Assembly (NCBI GenBank): GCA_016781485.1
Contig: JADDQH010000020.1
Coordinates: 1 to 40,492 of the forward strand
From: Chloroflexota bacterium
Lineage (GTDB): Bacteria > Chloroflexota > Limnocylindria > Limnocylindrales > CSP1-4
DNA length: 40,492 nt
Reading direction: 5' to 3'
The translations under genes were made by a program, and so were the position numbers. Positions 22,775-31,401 of this stretch are shown one piece after another. Positions within the stretch are counted from its first letter, which is position 1, and every line of letters begins with the position of its first letter. The notes beneath the pieces are model-generated. The model was given only the letters and a program-made list of their open reading frames with translations, was not told where the DNA came from and did no database searches.

Positions 22775-23847
22775 GGACCAGCGCCGGCGTGAGGGCGGTC
22801 GGGGCGGTATCCCTGCGGCCTCCGACGGCCCGAACGCTCGGCGCATTGGGGATCGCGGTCCTCGCGCTCGTCCTCGCGGCGATCGCGGGCATCGCCATCG
22901 GGCGAGTCCCCATCGCGCCGAGCGAGCAGTTGGAGATCCTCTCGTCTCGGCTGCTCGGCACGGCGCTCGACGCCGAGCAGCAGACGCTCGCGGCGATCGT
23001 CATCGACATCCGGATGCCGCGCGTCGTCCTCGCCGCGCTGACGGGCGCGGCGCTGGCTGTCGCGGGCGCCGCGCTTCAGGGGTTGTTCCGCAACCCGCTC
23101 GCCGATCCGTACCTCGTCGGCGTCGCTGCCGGCGCCAGCGTCGGTGCGGTCCTCGCGCTGACGGTCGGGCTTTCGGCGGCCCTCTACGCGCTGGGCGCCG
23201 TCCAGCTCGCGGCGTTCGTCGGCGCCGTCCTCGCCGTCAGCCTGGTGACGGCGCTCTCGCGAGCGGGGGGTCGCACGTCCGTGCCGTCGCTGCTGCTGGC
23301 GGGCGTCGCTGTCTCGGCGATCGCGGGTGCCGTCACCTCGTATCTCCTGTTCTTCAACGGCGAACGCATCTTCGCGGCCTACGCGTGGCTGCTCGGAGGG
23401 TTCAACACGGCGGACTGGACGCTCGTCGCGCGGACGATGCTCCCGGTCGTCGTGGGCAGCATCGGGCTCGTCGCTCTCGGGCCGGCCCTTGACCTGCTCC
23501 AGCTCGACGAGGAGGCGGCCGCGGCGATGGGCCTCAGGGTCGAGGCGACGAAGCTCGCTGTCGTCCTGCTCGCGAGTCTCGTGACAGCGGCCGCGGTCTC
23601 GGCGGCGGGCCTCATCGCGTTCGTGGGGCTCGTCGCGCCGCACGTCATGCGGTTCCTCGCCGGACCACGCCACCGATCCCTGCTCGTCCTGTCGTCGGTC
23701 GGCGGCGCGGCGTTCCTCGTCGCCGCGGACCTCCTCGCGCGGACGCTGCTCGCCGACGGCGACCTTCCCGTCGGCGTCGTGACGGCGTCCGTGGGAGGAC
23801 CGTTCTTCCTCATGCTGCTGTGGGGGAGGAGGGGGCGCCTGGGATGA
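22771..23847 (+). CDS. btuC: Corrinoid ABC transporter permease (BtuC, FecCD family)
   Basis: A 358-residue integral membrane permease with about ten spans. FecCD hallmarks: RMPRVVLAALTGAALAVAGA, LQGLFRNPLADPYLVGVAAG (the conserved GAxQxxxRNPLADPxxLG), LLAGVAVSAIAGAVTSYLLF, and GLIAFVGLVAPHVMRFL near the C-terminus, which contacts the ATPase. GTG 22771 overlaps the btuF stop (GTGA), so translation is coupled. The first 30 residues are an extra polar stretch before span 1. Confidence 0.94.
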   Translation: MRTSAGVRAVGAVSLRPPTARTLGALGIAVLALVLAAIAGIAIGRVPIAPSEQLEILSSRLLGTALDAEQQTLAAIVIDIRMPRVVLAALTGAALAVAGAALQGLFRNPLADPYLVGVAAGASVGAVLALTVGLSAALYALGAVQLAAFVGAVLAVSLVTALSRAGGRTSVPSLLLAGVAVSAIAGAVTSYLLFFNGERIFAAYAWLLGGFNTADWTLVARTMLPVVVGSIGLVALGPALDLLQLDEEAAAAMGLRVEATKLAVVLLASLVTAAAVSAAGLIAFVGLVAPHVMRFLAGPRHRSLLVLSSVGGAAFLVAADLLARTLLADGDLPVGVVTASVGGPFFLMLLWGRRGRLG

Positions 23848-24626
23848 CTTCTCATACGCTCGAGCTCCGCGACGTGACGCTCCGGGTCGCGGGTCGGGCA
23901 CTGCTCGCGAGCGTCAACCTGACCGTGGGGAGCGGTGAGCTCGTCGCGATCGTCGGCCGGAACGGCGCCGGCAAGAGCACGCTGCTGCGGCTCCTCGCCG
24001 GCCTCCTGACACCGTCGGAGGGCCGCGCGACGCTCGACGGACGACCGCTCGAGTCGTTCTCACCGCGCGTCCGTGCCGCTCTCGTCGGCTTCCTCGCTCC
24101 CGCGAGCCTACCCGTCCCGACGGGCTTCACTGTGCGCGACGCGGTCGGGTTCGCTCGGTTCGCGGCGCATGACTGGTGGCGTTCGACCGCCGTCGACGAT
24201 CCGCTCGTCGCCAGGGCGATCGCCGACCTGGGACTCGGATCCGTCGCGAACCGCACCCTCGAGACACTCTCGGACGGCGAGCGCCAGCGCGCATGGCTCG
24301 CCGCACTGCACGCGCAGGGCGCGGGGCTGGTCCTGCTGGACGAGCCGACCAGTCACCTCGACGTCGAGCACCAGCGAGAGACGCTGGCGACACTTACGGC
24401 ATGGACCGGCGCCGGCAGGGGAGTCGTCGTCGTCCTTCACGATCTCGACGCGGCGCTCGCGGTCGCCGACCGCCTCGTGCTGGTCGACGCGGGCCGGATC
24501 GTCTTCGACCTGCCCGCGCCATCCGTGGACCTCGCGGCACTCACGCGACACCTCCGGGTCCCTCTCGTCGAGATCGACGTTAGAGGGCAGCGGCGCGTCC
24601 TCGTCGACGACCTCAGCCCTCGCTGA
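23844..24626 (+). CDS. btuD: Corrinoid ABC transporter ATP-binding protein (BtuD)
   Basis: A 260-residue ABC ATPase. Walker A GRNGAGKST (about residue 40), a Q-loop region replaced by ALVGFLAPASLPVPTGFTVR, signature LSDGERQRAWLAALHAQG, Walker B LVLLDEPTSHLD, and H-loop VVLHDLD. The ABC signature is LSDGE rather than LSGGE, a common variant. ATG 23844 overlaps the btuC TGA (ATGA). An in-frame upstream start at 23820 is less likely. It drives corrinoid import with BtuC and BtuF. A C-terminal extension (RVPLVEIDVRGQRRVLVDD) of about 30 residues follows the core. Confidence 0.93.
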   Translation: MTSHTLELRDVTLRVAGRALLASVNLTVGSGELVAIVGRNGAGKSTLLRLLAGLLTPSEGRATLDGRPLESFSPRVRAALVGFLAPASLPVPTGFTVRDAVGFARFAAHDWWRSTAVDDPLVARAIADLGLGSVANRTLETLSDGERQRAWLAALHAQGAGLVLLDEPTSHLDVEHQRETLATLTAWTGAGRGVVVVLHDLDAALAVADRLVLVDAGRIVFDLPAPSVDLAALTRHLRVPLVEIDVRGQRRVLVDDLSPR

Positions 24627-25171
24627 TGCCCCGCCGCCGCCACCCGCTCGTGATGGTGCTGACAGGCGACGGCAAGGGAAAGACGACGTCAGCCTTCGGT
24701 CAGGCGCTGCGCGCTGCGGGCAACGGACTCTCGGTGGTCGTCGTCCAGTTCATCAAGGGGTCGTGGAAGACGGGCGAGGTCGAGGCGGTCCGGCGATCCG
24801 GTCTACCCATCACCGTGGAGCGGGTCGGACGGGGCTTCACCATCGAAGCGCTCCGCGACCGGAGGATCCCCATGGAGGAGCACGAGCGGGCGGCACGCTC
24901 GGGGATCGTGCGCGCCCGTGAGCTCGTCGCTTCCGATGGGTTCGATCTCGTCGTCCTGGACGAGATCTTCGGGGCGATCAAGGCGGGGCTCATCACGGAG
25001 GAGGAGGTTCTCGCGCTGCTCGACGCACGTCATCCCGACGTCCATCTGCTCCTCACGGGCCGCGATGCCCCGGCGAGCGTGATCGAACGCGCCGATCTCG
25101 CAAGCGAGGTGCGCCTCCTCAAACATCCCTACGGCCGGGGGGTCGAGGCGCAGCGAGGGATCGAGTTCTGA
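24626..25171 (+). CDS. cobO: Corrinoid adenosyltransferase (CobO/CobA/BtuR type)
   Basis: A 181-residue P-loop enzyme that transfers adenosine from ATP to the cobalt of cob(I)alamin and related corrinoids. P-loop GDGKGKTTSAFGQALRA at about residue 13, VVVVQFIKGSWKTGE, and the Walker-B-like DLVVLDEIFGAIKAGL. Ending VRLLKHPYGRGVEAQRGIEF is typical of the family. ATG 24626 overlaps the btuD stop (TGATG). Adenosylation early in the route fits the later enzymes (CbiZ, CbiB, CobU), which act on adenosylated corrinoids. Confidence 0.95.
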   Translation: MPRRRHPLVMVLTGDGKGKTTSAFGQALRAAGNGLSVVVVQFIKGSWKTGEVEAVRRSGLPITVERVGRGFTIEALRDRRIPMEEHERAARSGIVRARELVASDGFDLVVLDEIFGAIKAGLITEEEVLALLDARHPDVHLLLTGRDAPASVIERADLASEVRLLKHPYGRGVEAQRGIEF

Positions 25172-25944
25172 TGCACGCCACTGAGCTCGCCGTCCGAGGA
25201 TCGGCGACGGGGCTCGTGAGGCGTCTGTGGGACGAGCTCCTCGCCGCGATCGCGCTGCTCACGGCGCTTCCGGTGACCACGGCGGCGAAGGGACGGACGG
25301 GCGCTGCCGCATTCGGTCTCGTCGGTTGTGCCCTGGGGTCGGTCGCGGCCGTTCCTCTCGTCGTCGCGTCGGAGCGCCCCTTCGTTGCTGCCGCGCTGGC
25401 GATCGCACTCCTTGCGGTCGCCGATCGGGCGCTTCACCTGGATGGACTCGCGGACGTAGCGGACGGCTTCGCGGCGATCGGACGTGATGCCGCCGAACGA
25501 GCGCGCAGCGACCCCCGGGTGGGCGCTGCGGGCGCCGCAGCGATCGCGCTCGTGCTCCTCGTCGACCTCACGTCCCTGGCTGCCCTCGTGGAATCGGACG
25601 TCGCCACGGGCGTGTGGTCGCTCGTCGTCGCGACCGCGGTCTCACGGGGATTGGCCGGGGCATCGGCGCCATGGGTCCCGACGCGGACGTCCGGCTTCGG
25701 GAGCTGGTTCGGACGCGGGACCAGCCGAGCCGCGGCGGCGGTCGCGGCCGGGTCGGTGCTCGTCCTCGTGTTCCTCGTTCCCCTGCCGGGCGCGAAGGCC
25801 GCGGCCGTGGCCGCGCTGATCGCCGGCGCCGCCGTCCTTGCGCTCGCCGTGCGGCAGCTCGGGAGTGTCGGAGGGGACGACTTCGGCGCCCTCATCGAGC
25901 TCTCGTTCGCGACGGCACTCGCGTTCCAAGCGGTCACGCCGTGA
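25171..25944 (+). CDS. cobS: Adenosylcobinamide-GDP ribazoletransferase (cobalamin synthase)
   Basis: A 257-residue integral membrane enzyme that joins adenosylcobinamide-GDP and alpha-ribazole (or its phosphate) to complete the nucleotide loop. The signature LHLDGLADVADGFAA lies at about residue 88-103. About six hydrophobic spans follow; the start is FLTALPV-like (AIALLTALPVTT) as usual. The conserved GGxTGD-type end is represented by GSVGGDDFGALIELSFATAL. ATG 25171 overlaps the cobO stop (TGATG). It works with CobU, CobT and CobC encoded downstream. Confidence 0.94.
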   Translation: MHATELAVRGSATGLVRRLWDELLAAIALLTALPVTTAAKGRTGAAAFGLVGCALGSVAAVPLVVASERPFVAAALAIALLAVADRALHLDGLADVADGFAAIGRDAAERARSDPRVGAAGAAAIALVLLVDLTSLAALVESDVATGVWSLVVATAVSRGLAGASAPWVPTRTSGFGSWFGRGTSRAAAAVAAGSVLVLVFLVPLPGAKAAAVAALIAGAAVLALAVRQLGSVGGDDFGALIELSFATALAFQAVTP

Positions 25945-26675
25945 CGGGCGAAGTCATGCCGAGCCGTGCAGCGAGTCGAGTCCGGAATGGGCACGGCGAG
26001 CGGACGACGGATCCCCTGCTCGACGGTGTGTGGCTCGAGCGGTCGCGCGAAGCGCTCGTGATCCGCTCCACAGAGCCGCTCGAGGTCTTGAGCAGCGCCG
26101 TCGTCGGCGGCGGCAGGCGACGGGCACGCTCGATCATCAACATGCACGTGCCGCTCTCGTACGACTGCTCCACGCCGGAGCGCGACCTTCGCGCGTTCGT
26201 GCGCCGGTCTCGGCTCCCGGCGCCGTCAGTGGGCATGATGACGGCCGTGGCGACCGAAGACGGGCTGGTGCTCGGGGAGGCCCCCGGGAGCATCGAGGTC
26301 CGCTCGGTCGTGACGGTCGGGCTCGCGAACCTCACGCGCGCCGGAGAGGAGGCGACCGAGCGCGGGGCCGCCGGGACGATCAACGCGATCTTCTTATTGG
26401 ACGCATCACTGCGCGACGCCGCCGCGCTGGACCTCGCCGTCATCGCCGCGGAGGCCAAGGCGAGCGTGCTCGCCGAGCGCGAGATCCGGACGGCGGCGGG
26501 CTCGATCGCGACCGGAACGAGCACGGATGCCGTCGTCGTCGCGTGGCGGCCCCGCTCGACGCCGCGCCTCCGGTACGGGGGAAGCGCGACGCTCATCGGC
26601 GCTGCGGTCGCGCGTCTGATGCGCCAGGCGATGAGCGAGGCGTTGGCGAGGCGCGAGCCCGACGCGGTGGCTTGA
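25941..26675 (+). CDS. cbiZ: Adenosylcobinamide amidohydrolase (CbiZ)
   Basis: A 244-residue enzyme that hydrolyses the amide joining aminopropanol to the ring of adenosylcobinamide, giving adenosylcobyric acid. Family features: EVLSSAVVGGGRRRARSIIN (the conserved SSAxxGGG), MHVPLSYDC, SVGMMTAV, VRSVVTVGLANLTRAG and GTINAIFLLD, AAGSIATGTSTDAVVVAWRP. GTG 25941 overlaps the cobS stop (GTGA). CbiZ is known in archaea, some alphaproteobacteria and other lineages that salvage or remodel corrinoids with foreign lower ligands. Finding it between cobS and cbiB makes remodelling a likely job of this operon. Confidence 0.93.
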   Translation: MTGEVMPSRAASRVRNGHGERTTDPLLDGVWLERSREALVIRSTEPLEVLSSAVVGGGRRRARSIINMHVPLSYDCSTPERDLRAFVRRSRLPAPSVGMMTAVATEDGLVLGEAPGSIEVRSVVTVGLANLTRAGEEATERGAAGTINAIFLLDASLRDAAALDLAVIAAEAKASVLAEREIRTAAGSIATGTSTDAVVVAWRPRSTPRLRYGGSATLIGAAVARLMRQAMSEALARREPDAVA

Positions 26676-26679
26676 CGGC

Positions 26680-27585
26680 GTGGACCGAACGACGAAGTGG
26701 GCCGCCGCGCTCGCGCTTGACGTCCTGATGGGCGAGCCGCCTGCACCGGTCCACCCCGTCGTCCTGACCGGCCGCGTGATCGCCGCGCTCGAGTCGCGAG
26801 CCCCGCGCGCACCGTCGGCGGCGCTGTGGTACGGCACGCTCCTTGTCGTGCTCCCGTCTGTGCTCGCCGCCGCGGCTGGCGCGGGCGTTCGGGGACTCCG
26901 ACCGCGACTCGTGCGCGTGGCTGCCGAGATCTGGCTGCTCAAGTCCAGCTTCGCGCTTCGCGCCCTCCTGGCGGCATCAACAGCGGTCGAGCGGGCACTG
27001 GAGAACGACCGACCGGAAGAGGGCCGCGAGGGGCTGTCTGCCCTCGTGAGTCGACCGGTCGACGCACTCGACGAACCCCATCTCGCTTCGGCCGCGGTCG
27101 AATCCCTTGCCGAGAACCTCTGCGACTCCTATGTCGCGCCGCTGGCCGCCTACGCCGTCGGCGGACTGCCGGCAGCCCTGTGCTACCGCGTGGTGAACAC
27201 GGCGGACGCCATGGTCGGCTACCACGGCGAGACGGAGTGGCTCGGTAAGGCCAGCGCGCGACTCGACGATGTACTGAACTACATCCCGGCGCGGCTCTCC
27301 GTACTCGCGCTCGTCGGAGCAGCCCCGCTGGTCGGACTCCACCCGCGCCGTGCCCTCTCGGTGGGATGGCGCGACCATACGAGGACCGAGAGCCCGAACG
27401 CGGGCTGGCCGATGGCAACGACGGCCGGTGCGCTCGGGGTCTGGCTGGAGAAGCGCGGACACTATCGACTGGGCGAAGGAGCGGACCCGACGCCCGCGGA
27501 CATCAGCCGGACGCGCGAACTCGTGCTCTCCGCCGCCCTCTTGGTGACCGTCCTCGCCGCGTTCGCCTCGCACCGCGATGGCTGA
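26680..27585 (+). CDS. cbiB: Adenosylcobinamide-phosphate synthase (CbiB/CobD)
   Basis: A 301-residue membrane protein that attaches (R)-1-aminopropan-2-ol phosphate to adenosylcobyric acid. Hallmarks: DVLMGEPPAPVHPVVLTGRV at the N-terminus, SAAVESLAENLCDSYVAPL, CYRVVNTADAMVGYH, ARLDDVLNYIPARLSVL and SPNAGWPMATTAGALGVWLE. GTG 26680 comes four bases after the cbiZ stop. Substrates come from CbiZ or de novo cobyric acid, and from CobD encoded next. Note the naming clash: CbiB is called CobD in aerobes. Confidence 0.95.
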   Translation: MDRTTKWAAALALDVLMGEPPAPVHPVVLTGRVIAALESRAPRAPSAALWYGTLLVVLPSVLAAAAGAGVRGLRPRLVRVAAEIWLLKSSFALRALLAASTAVERALENDRPEEGREGLSALVSRPVDALDEPHLASAAVESLAENLCDSYVAPLAAYAVGGLPAALCYRVVNTADAMVGYHGETEWLGKASARLDDVLNYIPARLSVLALVGAAPLVGLHPRRALSVGWRDHTRTESPNAGWPMATTAGALGVWLEKRGHYRLGEGADPTPADISRTRELVLSAALLVTVLAAFASHRDG

Positions 27586-28639
27586 CGGCAGCGACTCGAC
27601 GCGCCCGGGGACGAGCAGCGTCTCGCACGGTGGGGCACCGACGGGCTGGCTCGACTTCAGCGTGAACCTCAATCCATGCGGCCCTCCCCCAGCGGTCCGC
27701 GACGCGATCGCTCGGGCACGCTACGACGCGTACGCCCATCTCGACGCGCGGGATGCGGAGCGCGAGCTGGCGGCGGGTGCGGGGGTGCCGGCGTCCCACG
27801 TGATGCTGACGGCCGGCGCGACCGAGGCCTTGAGGATGGCAGCCGCGGCCTTTCTGGCCGCCGGAGATCGCGCTCTGGTGGTCGGGCCGACGTACGGTGA
27901 ATACGCTCGGGCCGCGACGCTGGCCAGCGCGACCCTCGAGGAGGTCCGCGCGGCACCACCCTTGTTCGCGCCACCGGTGTCGGAGCTCGTCTCCCTGGTC
28001 GCGTCGGCGCCGCCACGTGCCATCTTCATGTGCGACCCGAACAACCCGACGGGACGCGCGCTGCGTCCCGGCGAGCTCGGGGCGGTGCTCGACGCACTGC
28101 CCGAGCGCACGCTCCTGGTGCTCGATCAGTCGTTCGCGCCCTTCGCGTCGCCGTCGCTCCCGGCATCGGAGCTCATCTCCCGACGGGACGTGATCCTCGT
28201 CCGGTCGCTCACGAAGTCGCTTGCCATCCCCGGTGTCCGCGTCGGCCATGTCGTCGCGCGCCCGGAGCTTCTCGACGCGATGCGCCTCGTTCGTGATCCG
28301 TGGGCGGTCGGCGCGCACGCGTGCGCGGTCGCCCGTGTTGCTGCCTGGGAGCTCCCTTCCGCGGCTATCGAGGCGGTCCGGACGTGGCGCACTCAGCTCG
28401 CCGAAGCGCTGCTTCGCCTCGGGCTGTCACCGCTCCCGAGTGACGCGAACTTCCTGCTCGTCCGCGTCGGGCCACAGGCCGCGGATCTCGTCGCCGCGCT
28501 CGGCTACCGGCGGATCGCCGTCCGCGGCTGCACCGACTTCGGCCTTTCCGAGCACATCCGCGTCGCCGTCCGTCCACCCCCTGAGCAGCGGCTCCTCCTG
28601 GCCGCGCTCGCTGACGTCCGCGAGGAACTCCGGTGGTGA
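27578..28639 (+). CDS. cobD: L-threonine-O-3-phosphate decarboxylase (CobD, class I PLP enzyme)
   Basis: A 353-residue fold-type I aminotransferase-like enzyme; in cobamide operons such proteins decarboxylate threonine phosphate to aminopropanol phosphate for CbiB. The N-terminal GWLDFSVNLNPCGPPPAV is the family's LDFSxNxNPxGPP. CDPNNPTGRALRPGE is a substrate/PLP strand, and VRSLTKSLAIPGVRVG carries the PLP lysine. C-terminal HIRVAVRPPPEQRLLLAAL is typical. ATG 27578 overlaps cbiB by 8 bases. A histidinol-phosphate aminotransferase is the closest alternative; context decides. No threonine kinase (PduX/BluE) is in the window to supply its substrate. Confidence 0.9.
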   Translation: MADGSDSTRPGTSSVSHGGAPTGWLDFSVNLNPCGPPPAVRDAIARARYDAYAHLDARDAERELAAGAGVPASHVMLTAGATEALRMAAAAFLAAGDRALVVGPTYGEYARAATLASATLEEVRAAPPLFAPPVSELVSLVASAPPRAIFMCDPNNPTGRALRPGELGAVLDALPERTLLVLDQSFAPFASPSLPASELISRRDVILVRSLTKSLAIPGVRVGHVVARPELLDAMRLVRDPWAVGAHACAVARVAAWELPSAAIEAVRTWRTQLAEALLRLGLSPLPSDANFLLVRVGPQAADLVAALGYRRIAVRGCTDFGLSEHIRVAVRPPPEQRLLLAALADVREELRW

Positions 28640-30204
28640 GTGGCGCGGCTCCGCCACGGCATCCCCGACTCGCCCCCTGCGTGATGGTCCAGGGCACCGC
28701 GTCGGGCGTCGGAAAGAGCGTGATCGTGACGGCGCTCTGCCGAGTGCTGCGCGAGGAGGGGTGGCGGGTCGCACCATTCAAGGCGCAGAACATGTCGCTC
28801 AACGCCGCGGTGACGCGCGACGGCCGGGAGATCGGGCGCGCGCAGGCCGCCCAGGCGGACGCGGCGGGCATCGAGGCGCGCGCGGAGATGAACCCGATCC
28901 TCCTGAAACCCGAGGCGGAGTATCGGAGTCAGGTCGTCGTCATGGGGCGCGCCACCGGGAGCGTGGAAGCCAGCGCCTACTGGGGACAGCGGAACCGGCT
29001 GTGGCCGGTGGTGAAGGGAGCGCTCCGGACGTTGCGTTACGAGCACGACGTGGTGGTGATCGAGGGTGCCGGAAGCCCTGCCGAGGTGAACCTGCGGCGC
29101 CATGACCTCGCGAACATGCGCGTGGCGACGGCATCCGACGCATCCGTGCTGCTGGTGGGCGACATCGAACGCGGCGGCGTCCTCGCGCAGCTGGTCGGGA
29201 CGCTCGAGCTCCTCCGTCCCCGAGAGCGCGCGACCGTCCGAGGGCTGCTCGTGAACAAGTTCCGAGGCGACGTCCGGCTGTTCGACGGAGGCGTCCGATT
29301 CCTCCGACGCGCTACCGGGCTCCCCGTGCTCGGCGTCCTGCCATTCGCGGACGACCTGTCCGTCCCCGCCGAAGATTCGCTGTCGCTCGACGCGGTCGTG
29401 CCCTCCGGCTCGATCGACGTCGCGGTCGTGCGCTACCCGCGCATCAGCAACTTCGACGACATCGAACCGCTCGCCGAGGCCGGTGCGGCCGTCCGGTATG
29501 TCCGGCGCCCGGACGCGCTCGGTGTCCCGGACCTCGTCGTCCTCCCCGGCAGCAAGTCCACGATCTCCGACCTCGAGTGGTTACGGGCGACGGGGATCGC
29601 GGCGCGACTGCGGGCACTCGTGGACGCAGGGGTTCCGGTGGTCGGGATCTGTGGCGGGTTCCAGATGCTCGGCGAAGAGCTGCGTGACCCGCTGGGCGTC
29701 GAGGGGCCGGTCGAGCAGGTGAGAGGGCTCGGTCTACTACCGGTGTCCACCACGTTCGGGCGCGAGAAGTGGACCGTTCCCGTCACCGGGCGGGTCGAGG
29801 AAGGGAGCATCCTCGGAGGCAGCGAGCTGCGCCTGGAGGGCTACGAGCTGCATCTCGGCGAGACGAAGCGAGGCGGGGCGGCCCCCTTCGCGACACTGAC
29901 GCGCGGACCCTCCGGGGAGGACGTCACCGACGGCGCCGTGAGCTCCGACGGGCTGCTCGTCGGGACCTACGTCCACGGGCTCTTCGCCAACCGCGCGCTT
30001 CGCGACGCACTGCTGCAACGACTCGCCGCGCGCCGTGGTGTTCGATACGAGCCGCACGGGGTCAGCGGCGACCGGTACGCGCCGCTCTCCGCGTGGTTCC
30101 GTTCCGCGGTCGACCTTCGGGCCTTGCTGCACGTCGTCGGCCTTGGGGAGCGAACGACGGGAGGCAGGTCACGACGAGTCACGGGCACGCCCCATCGTGG
30201 CTGA
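28633..30204 (+). CDS. cobQ: Cobyric acid synthase (CobQ/CbiP)
   Basis: A 523-residue ATP- and glutamine-dependent amidase. N-terminal P-loop-like domain: MVQGTASGVGKSVIVTALCR at about residue 18, PFKAQNMSLNAAVTRDGREI, QAAQADAAGIEARAEMNPIL. The C-terminal glutaminase domain has the nucleophile Cys in VVGICGGFQMLGEE and the late His in GTYVHGLFANRALRD. It amidates adenosylcobyrinic acid diamide to cobyric acid. GTG 28633 overlaps the cobD stop. No earlier ring-amidation gene (cobB/cbiA) is in the window. Its product is also the product of CbiZ, so both arms feed CbiB. The last 25 residues are a non-conserved tail. Confidence 0.95.
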   Translation: MVSGAAPPRHPRLAPCVMVQGTASGVGKSVIVTALCRVLREEGWRVAPFKAQNMSLNAAVTRDGREIGRAQAAQADAAGIEARAEMNPILLKPEAEYRSQVVVMGRATGSVEASAYWGQRNRLWPVVKGALRTLRYEHDVVVIEGAGSPAEVNLRRHDLANMRVATASDASVLLVGDIERGGVLAQLVGTLELLRPRERATVRGLLVNKFRGDVRLFDGGVRFLRRATGLPVLGVLPFADDLSVPAEDSLSLDAVVPSGSIDVAVVRYPRISNFDDIEPLAEAGAAVRYVRRPDALGVPDLVVLPGSKSTISDLEWLRATGIAARLRALVDAGVPVVGICGGFQMLGEELRDPLGVEGPVEQVRGLGLLPVSTTFGREKWTVPVTGRVEEGSILGGSELRLEGYELHLGETKRGGAAPFATLTRGPSGEDVTDGAVSSDGLLVGTYVHGLFANRALRDALLQRLAARRGVRYEPHGVSGDRYAPLSAWFRSAVDLRALLHVVGLGERTTGGRSRRVTGTPHRG

Positions 30205-30715
30205 CCAGATCCTGGTCCTCGGAGGCACGCGAAGCGGCAAGAGCGCGTTCGCCGTCCGGTCCGCGCTCGAGCGGGGCGGTGACGACGTCACGTTCATCGC
30301 CACCGCTCGGTCCGGGGATCCCGAGATGGATGCGCGGATCGAGGCGCATCGGCGCGGACGCCCTGCGGCATGGCGGACCGTGGAGGTGGATGAGGATCTC
30401 GCCACCGCGGTCGCACTCGCTCGCCCGACCGATCTCCTCCTGATCGACTCCCTGACGCTCTGGGCGGCTGCGGTGCTCGAAGCGGGGGGCTCGCTCGAGG
30501 AGCGCTGGTCCGCCGCGGAGGAGGCGATCGGGCGGCGTTCGCCTCCCGCGATCCTCGTGAGCGACGAGGTCGGCCTCGGCATCGTTCCCGTGACCGCATC
30601 CGGCCGCCAGTTCCGAGACGCGCTGGGCTGGCTGAATCAGCAGGTCGCGGCGGCGGCGCGCCAAGCGTTCCTGCTCGTCGCAGGGATCGCAGTGCCCCTC
30701 AAGCCCGTCCCGTGA
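30197..30715 (+). CDS. cobU: Adenosylcobinamide kinase / adenosylcobinamide-phosphate guanylyltransferase
   Basis: A 172-residue bifunctional enzyme that phosphorylates adenosylcobinamide and then adds GMP. P-loop LVLGGTRSGKSAFAVR near residue 6-20, then TARSGDPEMDARIEAHRRGR where the RIxxHxxxRP motif holds the guanylylated His, then LLIDSLTLWAA and LVSDEVGLGIVPVTASGRQF. The C-terminal FRDALGWLNQQVAAAARQAF is typical, with VAGIAVPLK at the end. GTG 30197 overlaps cobQ by 8 bases. Used here both to activate salvaged cobinamide and the CbiB product. Confidence 0.95.
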   Translation: MADQILVLGGTRSGKSAFAVRSALERGGDDVTFIATARSGDPEMDARIEAHRRGRPAAWRTVEVDEDLATAVALARPTDLLLIDSLTLWAAAVLEAGGSLEERWSAAEEAIGRRSPPAILVSDEVGLGIVPVTASGRQFRDALGWLNQQVAAAARQAFLLVAGIAVPLKPVP

Positions 30716-31401
30716 AGCGCCTCGTCCTCGTCCGGCATGCCTCGACGGCGTGGTCGGGGCGACGATACTGCGGCCGGACCGACCTGCCCCTCGACTCGTT
30801 CGGCCGACGGGACGCGCGCGCGGCGGCGAGCTGGATCGCCGCACGCGTGCAGCCGGGCCCGCCGATCTACGCGAGCCCGCTCCGCAGGAGCGCGGAGACG
30901 GCAGACTACGTGAGCCGTGCGACAGCGGGACACCTCGTGTTCTGCGACGGATTGCGAGAAGCCGACTTCGGTGCCGTCGAGGGCGCCACGTTCGAGGAGA
31001 TGGAAGCGGCGTGGCCGGACACCGCCCGTGCCCTCGCGAACGGCGAGAGCCGGCTCGATTGGCCGCTCGGTGAGCGGTGGTCGGATCTCGAGCGTCGCGT
31101 GACGGCCGCCTGGGAGAACGTGACCTGGGACGACTCGGACGACGTGGTCGTCGTCACCCACGGCGTGCCGGCACGCCTGTTGCTCGACCTCGCTCTCGGG
31201 GCCGCGTCCCCCGCCCCGCTTCGCACGCTCGCGCCGGCCCAGGTCGCAGTGCTCGAGCGCGACCGCGAATGGCGCTTGGTCTCGTCCTGGTCGCCGCAGC
31301 ATCGACGGCATGAGCACGAGCACGAGCCGGCGATCCCGGCATGCCCGGTGACCGCTCCGGCTCGTCACCGGGCGTCCCGCCTGAGCGAGGAACAGCGGTG
31401 A
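30712..31401 (+). CDS. cobC: Histidine phosphatase, probable alpha-ribazole/cobalamin-5'-phosphate phosphatase (CobC)
   Basis: A 229-residue branch-1 histidine phosphatase. The catalytic loop LVLVRHASTAWSG (RHxxT) is at the N-terminus, then DLPLDSFGRRDARAAA, IYASPLRRSAETADY (second active-site Arg), LREADFGAVEGATFEEME, and VVVVTHGVPARLLLDLAL with the second catalytic His. ATG 30712 overlaps the cobU stop (ATGA). The last 35 residues (after about VSSWSP) are rich in His/Glu/Arg/Pro, and are not part of the usual fold; they overlap the stretch before cobT. Context assigns it to the nucleotide-loop step. Confidence 0.9.
   Translation: MKRLVLVRHASTAWSGRRYCGRTDLPLDSFGRRDARAAASWIAARVQPGPPIYASPLRRSAETADYVSRATAGHLVFCDGLREADFGAVEGATFEEMEAAWPDTARALANGESRLDWPLGERWSDLERRVTAAWENVTWDDSDDVVVVTHGVPARLLLDLALGAASPAPLRTLAPAQVAVLERDREWRLVSSWSPQHRRHEHEHEPAIPACPVTAPARHRASRLSEEQR

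Noticed and set aside
22675-23901. Minus-strand 408-residue frame rich in Arg, Asp, Glu and His
   Set aside because: Exact antisense of btuC; reflects codon bias (antisense of Leu/Ala/Val codons).
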